The notes beneath the pieces were generated by a model. That model ran no database searches. It saw only the letters and a list, made by a program, of their open reading frames with translations, and was not told the DNA's origin. A DNA stretch of 5,799 nt, from positions 1 to 5,799 of the forward strand of contig PLKY01000424.1 in NCBI GenBank assembly GCA_003140785.1, written 5' to 3'. Shown piece after piece: positions 1 through 5,799 of the stretch. The stretch comes from Acidobacteriaceae bacterium (GTDB lineage: Bacteria > Acidobacteriota > Terriglobia > Terriglobales > Acidobacteriaceae). Each line of letters opens with the position of its first letter. The stretch's first letter is position 1. The position numbers and the translations under genes were made by a program.

Positions 1-92
1 CAGTTATCTCCCTGTTATCGCCAACCGGCCTTCAACTTCTGTCTTATCCGTAACTCGGGAATGATCCGCTGCGTTGCCAAGGGAAAGCAGAT

Positions 93-139
93 GGCCGCCT
101 TCGTCAACTTGGCGGCCCGACGGACTTCCGTTGCATTTT
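93..139 (+). terminator. Possible terminator-like double hairpin before the GGDEF gene
   Basis: Two adjacent inverted repeats are visible. GGCCGCC (93-99) pairs perfectly with GGCGGCC (111-117) across an 11-base loop. ACGG (120-123) pairs with CCGT (128-131) across ACTT, extended by a G-T wobble and a C-G pair, and is followed by CATTTTG with four T residues at 136-139. This could end transcription of a gene lying left of the window. The T tract is short, so a rho-independent terminator is only possible, not shown. Confidence 0.3.
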
Positions 140-194
140 GATCGGTTTGAGCGAACACATTCAACTAGAATGGCCGCGAGTCCTTGAGGAGGCT

Positions 195-815
195 ATGGCA
201 AGCGAAGACGATACCGATTTTCAGCGTCTTGCTGAATATGGCGCCGACGTAATCTGCCGGTCGGGAGTGGACATGAAGTGGCGGTATGTCTCTCCCTCCT
301 CATTTGATGTTCTTGGCTGGACACCCGAGGAGATGAAGGGAATGGAGGCCACACTAGCGCTGACTGATGGCTTGACAGAGCTTGCAAACCGCCGAGCTTT
401 TGATGAAGCACTCGATCGCGAGTGGAAAAGGACGTTGCGGGAGGGTTCTCAGATTTCTCTTCTGCTGCTGGATCTGGATTGTTTCAAGGAATTCAATGAT
501 CATTACGGACACCAGGTAGGGGATGATTGTCTGCGTGCGGTCGCGCGAGCCGTGGCAGGCGTAGTGCGCGCTACAGACATCGCAGCGCGCTATGGCGGAG
601 AGGAGATCGCTGTCATTCTTCCTTCTACGAATACGGGAGGCTCAGTCGAGGTGGCAGAAAAAGTGCGGTCTGCTGTCGAGGCTCTCCAGATTACCCATGA
701 GGGCAATCCAGAAGGAGGAGGCTGGGTCACCGTGAGCGTTGGTGTGGCTACTGCGCTCTCTCGACAGGGTGGAAGTGTGAAAGGCGAAGGATCCGGTTGC
801 GTGCTGCCTGAGTAG
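195..815 (+). CDS. Truncated PAS-GGDEF protein (diguanylate cyclase-type), probably decaying
   Basis: GGDEF domains make cyclic di-GMP from two GTP in the cytoplasm. The visible order is a partial PAS domain (ADVICRSG, RYVSPSSFDVLGW, then PEEM) and then a GGDEF domain beginning TDGLTELANRRAF. The core is good: LLLLDLDCFKEFND with the metal-binding Asp, YGHQVGDDCL, an RATD inhibitory site exactly five residues before the signature, and GGEEI in place of GGEEF. Two parts are missing. The PAS is cut at about half length and runs straight into the GGDEF start, and after the VSVGVAT strand the usual AD-ALY-AK-GRN helix is absent, replaced by a short tail ending CVLPE. I chose ATG at 195 because GAGGAGG lies at 186-192, although its spacing is short. 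The frame also allows a TTG start at 138, which has no Shine-Dalgarno and overlaps a hairpin. Family assignment is firm; enzymatic activity is doubtful. Confidence 0.8.
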   Translation: MASEDDTDFQRLAEYGADVICRSGVDMKWRYVSPSSFDVLGWTPEEMKGMEATLALTDGLTELANRRAFDEALDREWKRTLREGSQISLLLLDLDCFKEFNDHYGHQVGDDCLRAVARAVAGVVRATDIAARYGGEEIAVILPSTNTGGSVEVAEKVRSAVEALQITHEGNPEGGGWVTVSVGVATALSRQGGSVKGEGSGCVLPE

Positions 816-1470
816 GGATTGTCGATTTAAGACCCGGCTGGCAGAACAACAGGTCCATTTAACAGTTTCTCTATCGCAACCAACCTGGGATCATCCTTTT
901 CGAATCGGTGACGCGAGGGGCCAAGGTTTGTTGCATATGGGCGATGAAGATGCTCAGCAGGCAGGTGTCCAAGACGATGCCAAGACGGCCCGCCGAAACG
1001 GATAAGCTGAAATCAACTGTGTCTCGCACCAACTCGCGCATCGAATCACCTGCAAAAGACCCGTCAAACTTCGCGCCGGGCGGAGGCACGCGCGAACCTA
1101 ATCGATCGGTTCGCGCAAGGTTCGAGCCAAGTTCTTGCGGCGATTATAGCCCTGTTTGATAGCCTTCCCCAGTGTCACGATTGGATAGTAAAGTTCCGTC
1201 CACAGAATTTATCCGCGCCTTCGACCCAGGACGGTTAAATCGTTGATAGAGTCGTCAAGCGTAGCTGTGCACTGAAAAGTCTGCCACGTTCCGGAAATTG
1301 AAGGGTTCGGTCCTCAACTGACGATTCAGCCCAACGCCCTCGTCGAGCAAGGATTACGCGCGCTTCTCAGGATTACTCCTCGCAAACGCCGATTGCCGCT
1401 ACCGATCCTGCCTAGATTAGGGACCGAACGTTGATTGATTCTGATGTATCGAGTGCTCGCCTTAAATGCC
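816..1470. other. Gene-poor stretch with no supportable coding sequence
   Basis: About 650 bp with only short open frames on both strands (for example 908-1159 plus and 871-1089 minus). None has a recognisable motif or a convincing ribosome binding site. The stretch may hold degraded remains of the gene that once continued past the GGDEF protein, or of older insertions, but I cannot identify any. The only clear structure is the inverted repeat at 1090-1116. Confidence 0.5.
1090..1116. repeat. Perfect 9-bp inverted repeat (hairpin)
   Basis: GCGCGAACC at 1090-1098 is the exact reverse complement of GGTTCGCGC at 1108-1116. The nine-base spacer TAATCGATC contains the palindrome ATCGAT. No T-run follows on either strand, so it is not a standard terminator. 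It could be a protein-binding dyad or a REP-like unit, but only one copy is seen here. Confidence 0.5.
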
Positions 1471-1555
1471 TGAGCTGCATCCGTCCCTTTAGTCCAGCGA
1501 GAGTGAGACTTCTCCGATACATTGGACGATGAGGCTCTGACGAGGAGGACTCCAG

Positions 1556-1693
1556 ATGCGGAAGAGCCGATACACTGAAGAGCAGATGAATAGTTTCTCG
1601 AAAGCCGCGTTATATGCCTCGCGCACCTCACGCAAGGCTGCCGCACGATCGCGGCCGGGTGTCTTTGTCTCGTCATTTGCGATCGTCCAGTGA
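1556..1693 (+). pseudogene. IS3-family OrfA start fragment (plus strand)
   Basis: The frame opens MRKSRYTEEQ, the typical first ten residues of one IS3 OrfA group, whose product is the helix-turn-helix DNA-binding half of the transposase. A good Shine-Dalgarno, GAGGAGG at 1542-1548, stands seven bases before the ATG. The next residues (MNSFSKAA) still align loosely with the usual IIGFLKEA. After roughly codon 18 the similarity stops, and the open frame runs on as unrelated sequence to a TGA at 1691. The normal protein is about 85-100 residues, so this is a 46-codon relic that lacks the recognition helix and the leucine zipper. Confidence 0.72.
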
Positions 1694-1799
1694 ACTGGAC
1701 AGAACGTTGGGTGCAGGGCTGGCGATGGCGGCGTTGGAGAATGCCATCGGGGAGCGAAAGCCGCCTCCAGGCCTGATGCATCGCTCTGAACGACATGTA
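1692..1799 (+). pseudogene. IS3-family OrfB (DDE transposase) internal fragment
   Basis: Codons from 1692 read ELDRTLGAGLAMAALENAI, then GERKPPPGLMHRSERHV. This matches the part of IS3 OrfB (rve integrase fold) around the second catalytic Asp, normally in the form ALE-AI--R-P-PGL-HHSDRGVQY. Here the HSDRG motif reads RSERH, so the catalytic Asp is Glu and the following GVQY is lost at the junction. The piece is about 36 residues of a protein that is normally near 280. Upstream of it there is no recognisable OrfB N-terminus. The match is from memory of the family, but the spacing of several conserved residues makes it convincing. Confidence 0.68.
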
Positions 1800-1900
1800 C
1801 TGATCCCTGCCTTGCGGATCACTTCCGCTCCAGGAACTCCCACCTCGGTCTGCTTCAGCACTCCGATCATCTGCTCCACACTGAATCGCTTTTTCCGCAT
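1799..1900 (-). pseudogene. IS3-family OrfA N-terminal fragment (minus strand)
   Basis: The minus-strand frame from ATG at 1900 reads MRKKRFSVEQMIGVLKQ, then TEVGVPGAEVIRKAGIS. This is the standard N-terminal helix-turn-helix region of an IS3 OrfA, from a different subgroup than the MRKSRYTEEQ copy. Similarity ends sharply after GIS at 1799; the expected TFYRWK continuation is missing. The frame stays open down to 1673 but encodes the antisense of the neighbouring OrfB piece. About 34 of the normal 85-90 residues remain, so it is non-functional. It is convergent with the plus-strand OrfB fragment and lies just past the 3' end of the LacI gene, on the same strand. Confidence 0.85.
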
Positions 1901-1984
1901 CAGCCATTTCGTCTGCCTACTCAGGCTCTGTTCTGGCCGAAGACTAACATTTGGCTTGGCTCAAGAATACGGAGTCCGATCAAG

Positions 1985-3094
1985 TTAGACAGAGGCCGCT
2001 GCATCGTGTTTCATTTCGATCGTGGAAGGAAGCCGTCCGAGGAAAAGCGGAAGATTGCTACGCAGAATAATATGGGGTGCCAAACGAGTGACCGGCTCCG
2101 GCTGGACGCCTTCCACGAGAAAGCGGCAAAGAGTCTCGAACGCGAGCTTGCCCTGCGTAAAGGGCCGTTGGTAGAGGGTGGCAAGAATCTTGCCTGATTC
2201 GATCAATGGAATGAGCTCGGCGAACAGGTCGGTTGTGATCAGCCGGATGCGTCCGCACGTCCCGTTTTCTTCAAGCGCTCGAAGAACCGGGATGCTGTTG
2301 GCTGTACTGACGTAGATTCCTATCGGCCGAGGCTTGCGCTTTAGGAGCGCGAGCGTAACTTGATAGGCTTCCTTCGGGCTTTCGTGCGATTCGATTGCGG
2401 GAATTAACGTGAGATGAGGCGCCAAGGTAGCCAATGTGGCGGCAAACCCGCGCAGCTTCTCGCCATGGTCAAAAGTGTTGAGGTCACCGGTGATTGTAGC
2501 GACGGTTCCCTCTGTCTGCAGGACTCTGCCCAGCAATTCTGCAGCGATACTTCCGCTGATGGATGCGTCGACGGCGATGGATGCCAGACGGTTCGTTCGC
2601 GGAGCGTCGCTTGCGACGCAGACGACCGCAGTGCCCCGTTCGTTGAACTGCCGGATGGCCGATTCGACTCGGATCGGGTTTCCAGGGGTGATCACAATGC
2701 CGTCGAATTCACGTTCCAGGTCCTCTTCCAAAAGCTTGACATCTCCCTCGCCGAGATGCGGATAAGTCCGAAAGCTGAGATCAACGGTGACCCCATGCAT
2801 GCTCGCGGCCGCCTCGCGAATGCCTTCGCGCAGAGGATCAAAAAAGGACGCAATGCGGCGGGGAAGGTGAACGGCGACACGGAGCTTTCGATTCAGCTTG
2901 AGATTGCGGGCCGCGAGATTGGGCTTGTAGCCGAGACTCTCAGCAATCTTTAGAACCCGGGTGCGTGTTTTGGGATTGACCCCCGGCCGATTGTGCAGCG
3001 CACGGTCTACGGTACCGATGGAAATGCCCGCTTCGGCTGCAATCTCCTTAATGCCAACGGACCTTGAAGGTTCATCATTCACGGGTGGTGCCAT
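1985..3094 (-). CDS. LacI-family transcriptional regulator
   Basis: A full-length, 369-residue DNA-binding regulator that would act as a dimer or tetramer in the cytoplasm. The N-terminal LacI helix-turn-helix is clear: VGIKEIAAEAGIS (13-25), IGTVDRALHNRPGV (26-39), TRTRVLKIAESLGYKPN (43-59), then the hinge helix LAARNL. The rest (about 71-350) is a periplasmic-binding-protein-like ligand domain with LRVAVHLPR, FDGIVITPGNP, VVCVASDAPRTNR, EKLRGF, GIYVSTANSIPVLRALE, ITTDLF and TLYQRP. Many bacterial relatives share this SIGTVDRALH form and are linked to sugar or polyol use; the ligand here is unknown. The start is ATG at 3094, with only a weak purine-rich stretch upstream. The TAA stop at 1985 touches the IS3 scar. 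The gene is divergent from the TonB-dependent receptor, so self-control and control of that receptor are likely but inferred. Confidence 0.93.
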   Translation of the reverse strand: MAPPVNDEPSRSVGIKEIAAEAGISIGTVDRALHNRPGVNPKTRTRVLKIAESLGYKPNLAARNLKLNRKLRVAVHLPRRIASFFDPLREGIREAAASMHGVTVDLSFRTYPHLGEGDVKLLEEDLEREFDGIVITPGNPIRVESAIRQFNERGTAVVCVASDAPRTNRLASIAVDASISGSIAAELLGRVLQTEGTVATITGDLNTFDHGEKLRGFAATLATLAPHLTLIPAIESHESPKEAYQVTLALLKRKPRPIGIYVSTANSIPVLRALEENGTCGRIRLITTDLFAELIPLIESGKILATLYQRPFTQGKLAFETLCRFLVEGVQPEPVTRLAPHIILRSNLPLFLGRLPSTIEMKHDAAASV

Positions 3095-3145
3095 TGTACC
3101 GAACCTACCGAATGCGAAGCTGGACTGCGCGAGTGCTTCGGATGC

Positions 3146-3162
3146 AATTCTTCTTGAGAATT
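3146..3162. promoter_or_regulatory. Short dyad upstream of the LacI gene
   Basis: AATTCT (3146-3151) and AGAATT (3157-3162) form a perfect 6-bp inverted repeat with a 5-base spacer, about 52-68 bp before the LacI start. The position is right for promoter or operator function, but short AT-rich dyads arise easily by chance. Confidence 0.25.
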
Positions 3163-3184
3163 CGCAGCAGTCATCACTTCGGAA

Positions 3185-3202
3185 TTGAAAAACGTCTTTC
3201 GA
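3185..3202. promoter_or_regulatory. Candidate LacI-type operator
   Basis: TTGAAAAACGTCTTTCGA is an imperfect palindrome centred on CG (3193/3194), with 7 of 9 base pairs symmetric. LacI-family regulators commonly bind even palindromes with a central CpG, of the form TTGAAAACGTTTTCAA, because the hinge helices insert there. The site is about 91 bp upstream of the LacI start and about 255 bp before the -35 of the receptor promoter, which fits autoregulation best. Binding is inferred. Confidence 0.5.
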
Positions 3203-3456
3203 GCGTTAACGTAGACCAACAAACGGATTCTGCGACGTGACTGCGGATACTTCTATCTATGTTTTCGGTTCACAGGTCGCGAGGCGGGAGCAATTGGCAG
3301 GCAGCGTCTCGATCAGGGTAGTAGCCTCTCCATACGTTGTTCAATAAATCGAGAGGAATAGGGAACTTAACCAAGTTGGGCTTGGCTGTTGAATGGAGAT
3401 TTACCGGGATCTTGACGCCCTCCATGAGGTCTTCGGTTACGTACACGAGAAAATCC

Positions 3457-3485
3457 TTGACAGCCGAAAGATGGCTCTTTATATT
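3457..3485 (+). promoter_or_regulatory. Sigma70-type promoter for the TonB-dependent receptor
   Basis: TTGACA at 3457-3462 (six of six consensus) is followed after exactly 17 bp by TATATT at 3480-3485 (five of six). Transcription would start near 3492, leaving a leader of about 97 nt before the receptor ATG. The strength of both boxes and the ideal spacing make this the best promoter in the window. Confidence 0.7.
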
Positions 3486-3495
3486 TGTGCACGCT

Positions 3496-3506
3496 GTTCC
3501 GGGAAC
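3496..3506. promoter_or_regulatory. Perfect dyad just after the predicted transcription start
   Basis: GTTCC-G-GGAAC is an 11-bp perfect palindrome with an odd centre, located at about +5 to +15 relative to the start expected from the 3457-3485 promoter. A repressor bound here would block initiation. It overlaps the second ACGTACACG repeat (3505-3513). The role is inferred from position only. Confidence 0.3.
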
Positions 3507-3576
3507 GTACACGGTCAATGCGGAATTGGCGAATACGCACTCGTTCTTATTAGAGGCCACACGGTGCCGCGAGGCT

Positions 3577-3582
3577 GGAGGT
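3577..3582 (+). promoter_or_regulatory. Ribosome binding site fixing the receptor start
   Basis: GGAGGT ends six bases before ATG 3589. A second in-frame ATG lies at 3598, but its spacing would be too long, so 3589 is the chosen start. Confidence 0.75.
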
Positions 3583-3588
3583 TAGGAA

Positions 3589-5799
3589 ATGGAATCAATG
3601 AGATTCACAAGAAGAAGCCGCATGGCTCTGGTGTGGCTCACGGTGCTGTTGTTCGCGCTGGCGGCCAAAGCGCAGGTCGATACCGGCACAATTCTGGGTA
3701 CAGTAACGGACAGCACCGGGGCCATTGTTCCTGGTGCGACAGTGACGTTGATAAACCAGGCGACTGCCGCACGGTTGACGGATAAGACGACCGCGGATGG
3801 CAGGTTTGAATTCACGCCTCTGCCGATTGGCACTTATACGGTGGTTGTTGAAGCTCCCAGTTTCAAGAAAGCAACGGTCGAGAGCGTGCGCCTGAATATT
3901 CAACAGCAGGCCGCAGTGAACGTTGTGCTCCAGCCGGGCGCAGTGACCGAAAACGTGGAAGTGACGGAAGCGCCGGAACTGATGCAGACACAGAGCAGTT
4001 CCGTGGGACAGGTCCTGGAAGAGAAGACAATTGAAGACCTGCCGCTGAACGGACGCGACTACACCATGCTGGTGATGTTGACTCCCGGCGTCACTTTGCC
4101 TCAGCAGGGGGCCCGCGCCACCAATCAATTTGTGGCCAACGGTGCTCGTGTGGCGCAAAACGATTATCTGTTGGATGGCATCGACAATAACAGCAACAGT
4201 GTCGACTACCTCGATGGCAAAGCCGACGTAATCAAACCGCCGGTGGACGCGATCGGCGAGTTCAAATTGATGACGAGTGATTTCCCCGCAGAGTTCGGAC
4301 GCGCCGGCGGAGCGATCGTAAATGCGACCCTCAAATCGGGTTCGAATCAACTCCACGGTTCAGTCTGGGAGTTCTTCCGGAACGATGCTTTGGATGCATA
4401 CAACGACTACTTTGTTCCCGACGCAACTGCCAGCAAGAAGCCGGAACTTCGGCAAAACCAGTTCGGCGCCACTGCGGGAGGCCGCATCTGGAAGGACAAG
4501 ACATTTTGGTTTGTCGACTATGAGGGAACGAAAATCCGGGAGGGCGCGATTGCGACCAGCCAGGCCACGGCGAACCTGGGTGCGGGCAGCACCCCGACGG
4601 TGCCCACCACTGCCGAGATCAATAGCGGGTATACGGATTTCGCGGACCTTTTCAACGCGAATGGGGCATTCCCTCGAACCGACCTGCTGAATAGGACGTT
4701 CCAAAGCGGCCAAGTCTTCGATCCGGCAACGACTCGTCCTGTAACGAAGGGGACCGTCGATCCCGTAACCGGCTTGGCAGCGACGGGAACCGGCTATGTT
4801 CGCGATCCATTCTTGAACAATCAGATTCCAGCGAATCGCCTGGATCCGAATGCCATTAAGCTGCTGGGGCTTTTTCCGCAGCCGAATGGCTCCGGAGTGC
4901 TTTACAACTATAACGTCGTCAAGGTCAACAGCTACGACACCAACACAGCTGATATGCGCATCGACGAGCGCTTCCGCGATCAGGATCAGGCGTTCTTCCA
5001 CTATGACTACATCAGCAGCGTACGGATCGTGCCTCCTCCATTCGATGGTGTTGCCGACGGCGGCGGGTATTCGAATGGAACCGAAATCTATAACGTCCGC
5101 GGATTTGCTCTTGGCTACACGCACACTTTCTCACCGACGTTGATCAATGAGGCCCGGCTCGGCTACACACGCGGCCACGATACGCGGGAGCCCTCGGGCG
5201 CCAGCACGATGGGGATTCCCGCGCAGTACGGAATCACCGGAGTTCCGCAACTGCCACTCAATGGAGGCTTGCCCTACCTCGGAATTGGAACCCTAAGCGG
5301 TCTGGGCGGCGCGGGTTGGTTGCCAGGAAACCGATTCAGCGATACCGAACAGATGACCGAGAACCTGACCAAGGTCTACAAGAAGCACACCTTCAAGGGC
5401 GGCGCGGAGTTTCAGTACATCTACTTCCCGTGGCTTGCCCCGCCTGCCTCAAAGGGGACCTTCTATTGGGATGGTAACTACACCTCCATTCCCCAGCAGG
5501 CAGATGGCCTAACCGGTCGGGCGCAATTCCTGCTTACACCCGAAAATGCGACTGTTCCCAACGGTGTCAACCTATCGGGGGGCATGGACGCGATTGATGC
5601 CTCAAACTTCGGAACAGTGCACGCCAACCGCAACTACTTTGGGACCTATTTCCAGGACGATTGGGCGATCACGCGAAAGCTCACATTGAACCTGGGTGTG
5701 CGCTGGGAGCATTTCGGGCTCACTGGCGAAGCCGGTGGCGCGCAAGCGAACTTCATCCAGCCGTCCCTCACCTCGAACACGGGTGCGAAGTTCATCATG
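3589..5799 (+). CDS. Oar-like TonB-dependent receptor with carboxypeptidase-regulatory domain (partial, runs off right edge)
   Basis: An outer-membrane active transporter or receptor, driven by TonB-ExbBD. The frame is open for 737 codons to the window end; acidobacterial relatives are usually over 1000 residues, so perhaps a third is outside. A signal peptide is clear: MESMRFTRRSRM, a hydrophobic run, and AKA before Q29. Residues 33-115 form a CarboxypepD_reg-like beta-sandwich (ILGTVTDSTGAIVPGATV, TADGRFEFTPLPIGTYTV, VVLQPG). The plug follows, with IEDLPLNGRDY (148-158), FVANGAR, DGIDNN and EFGRAGGAIVNATLKSG (from 235), then SVWEFFRNDALDA. Barrel strands include YFGTYFQDDWAITRKLTLNL, ending GVRWEHF (683-708). 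The group is typical of Acidobacteriota and is often linked to uptake of glycans or other large nutrients; the substrate here is unknown. It is divergent from the LacI regulator, with its own strong promoter and Shine-Dalgarno. No frameshift is seen. Confidence 0.93.
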   Translation, partial: MESMRFTRRSRMALVWLTVLLFALAAKAQVDTGTILGTVTDSTGAIVPGATVTLINQATAARLTDKTTADGRFEFTPLPIGTYTVVVEAPSFKKATVESVRLNIQQQAAVNVVLQPGAVTENVEVTEAPELMQTQSSSVGQVLEEKTIEDLPLNGRDYTMLVMLTPGVTLPQQGARATNQFVANGARVAQNDYLLDGIDNNSNSVDYLDGKADVIKPPVDAIGEFKLMTSDFPAEFGRAGGAIVNATLKSGSNQLHGSVWEFFRNDALDAYNDYFVPDATASKKPELRQNQFGATAGGRIWKDKTFWFVDYEGTKIREGAIATSQATANLGAGSTPTVPTTAEINSGYTDFADLFNANGAFPRTDLLNRTFQSGQVFDPATTRPVTKGTVDPVTGLAATGTGYVRDPFLNNQIPANRLDPNAIKLLGLFPQPNGSGVLYNYNVVKVNSYDTNTADMRIDERFRDQDQAFFHYDYISSVRIVPPPFDGVADGGGYSNGTEIYNVRGFALGYTHTFSPTLINEARLGYTRGHDTREPSGASTMGIPAQYGITGVPQLPLNGGLPYLGIGTLSGLGGAGWLPGNRFSDTEQMTENLTKVYKKHTFKGGAEFQYIYFPWLAPPASKGTFYWDGNYTSIPQQADGLTGRAQFLLTPENATVPNGVNLSGGMDAIDASNFGTVHANRNYFGTYFQDDWAITRKLTLNLGVRWEHFGLTGEAGGAQANFIQPSLTSNTGAKFIM

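Larger units (their letters stand above)
1471..1982. mobile_element. Composite scar of broken IS3-family insertion sequences
   Basis: Three IS3-family transposase pieces lie within about 350 bp: a plus-strand orfA start, a plus-strand orfB piece and a minus-strand orfA start from a different element. No piece is complete and no intact transposase can be made. The left boundary is inferred at TGAGCTGCATCCGTCC (from 1471), 85 bp before the first orfA, which resembles the TG-starting ends of IS3 elements. The right boundary is inferred at the minus-strand TGATCGGACTCCG (starting at 1982, read leftwards). Both ends are guesses from position and base pattern; the transposase content between them is the solid evidence. 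At least two insertions followed by deletion or inversion are needed to explain the order. Confidence 0.7.
3439..3513 (+). repeat. Direct repeat ACGTACACG flanking the receptor promoter
   Basis: ACGTACACG occurs at 3439-3447 and again at 3505-3513, 66 bp apart, which is a little over six helical turns. The copies lie on the two sides of the predicted -35/-10 boxes. They may be paired regulator sites, or chance. Confidence 0.35.

Noticed and set aside
1..141. Frame open from the left edge to a TGA at 139
   Set aside because: Only 46 codons without recognisable features; it could be the end of an upstream gene but nothing supports it.
138..194. TTG start at 138 for the GGDEF protein
   Set aside because: No Shine-Dalgarno and overlap with a hairpin and T-run; ATG 195 has GAGGAGG just upstream and starts close to the PAS domain. 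Not excluded.
871..1159. Overlapping open frames on both strands (871-1089 minus, 908-1159 plus)
   Set aside because: No recognisable motif, no Shine-Dalgarno, and both strands open over the same bases; likely chance or degenerate sequence.
1326..1907. A 193-codon minus-strand open frame
   Set aside because: It starts in a different frame of the OrfA fragment and runs across unrelated pieces; low complexity in Arg, Ser and Gln is typical of a shadow frame in GC-rich DNA.
2414..2953. Plus-strand frame of 179 codons inside the LacI gene
   Set aside because: Antisense shadow of a well-supported LacI protein; no motifs.
3595..5124. Long minus-strand frames (3595-4356 and 4360-5124)
   Set aside because: They are antisense shadows of the TonB-dependent receptor, whose own frame has clear domains, signal peptide, promoter and Shine-Dalgarno.
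1..5799. CRISPR arrays, tRNA or rRNA genes, riboswitches
   Set aside because: No regularly spaced repeats, cloverleaf-like segments or recognisable RNA motifs were seen by reading both strands.

Overview
The window looks like accessory chromosome of a soil-type Acidobacteriota (Terriglobia/Solibacter-like). The main reason is the gene at the right edge, an Oar-like TonB-dependent receptor with an N-terminal carboxypeptidase-regulatory-like domain and an LPLNGRDY plug motif, a type greatly expanded in that phylum. A LacI regulator of the SIGTVDRALHNRPGV subtype and IS3-family remnants fit this. The assignment is inference from protein style; no rRNA or tRNA is present to anchor it.

Left part (1-1470): terminator-like hairpins at 93-139 precede a short, probably decaying diguanylate cyclase-type gene (195-815). 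It keeps the GGDEF active-site core and the RxxD inhibitory site, but has lost half of its PAS domain and the C-terminal end of the GGDEF fold. About 650 bp follow with no supportable gene, only a strong 9-bp inverted repeat at 1090-1116.

Middle (about 1471-1982): a mosaic of broken IS3-family pieces. A plus-strand orfA start (1556), a plus-strand orfB piece covering the second catalytic Asp region (1692-1799) and a minus-strand orfA start from a different IS3 element (1900 down to 1799) are fused. The last two meet head-on at about 1799-1801 with no DNA between them. The distal end of this scar abuts the stop codon of the LacI gene.

Right part (1985-5799): an intact LacI-family regulator (minus strand, 369 aa) is divergent from the TonB-dependent receptor (plus strand, 737 codons visible, running off the window). 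The 494-bp intergenic region holds a LacI-type operator candidate with a central CpG (3185-3202), a near-consensus sigma70 promoter with 17-bp spacing (3457-3485), a direct repeat ACGTACACG on both sides of it, and a GTTCCGGGAAC dyad near the predicted transcription start. The likely logic is a nutrient-responsive pair: the cytoplasmic regulator senses a sugar-like ligand and controls itself and perhaps the outer-membrane receptor. The ligand cannot be read from the sequence. No clearly new multi-gene system is visible; the most unusual items are the IS3 junction, the double-trimmed PAS-GGDEF protein and the layered regulatory region before the receptor.
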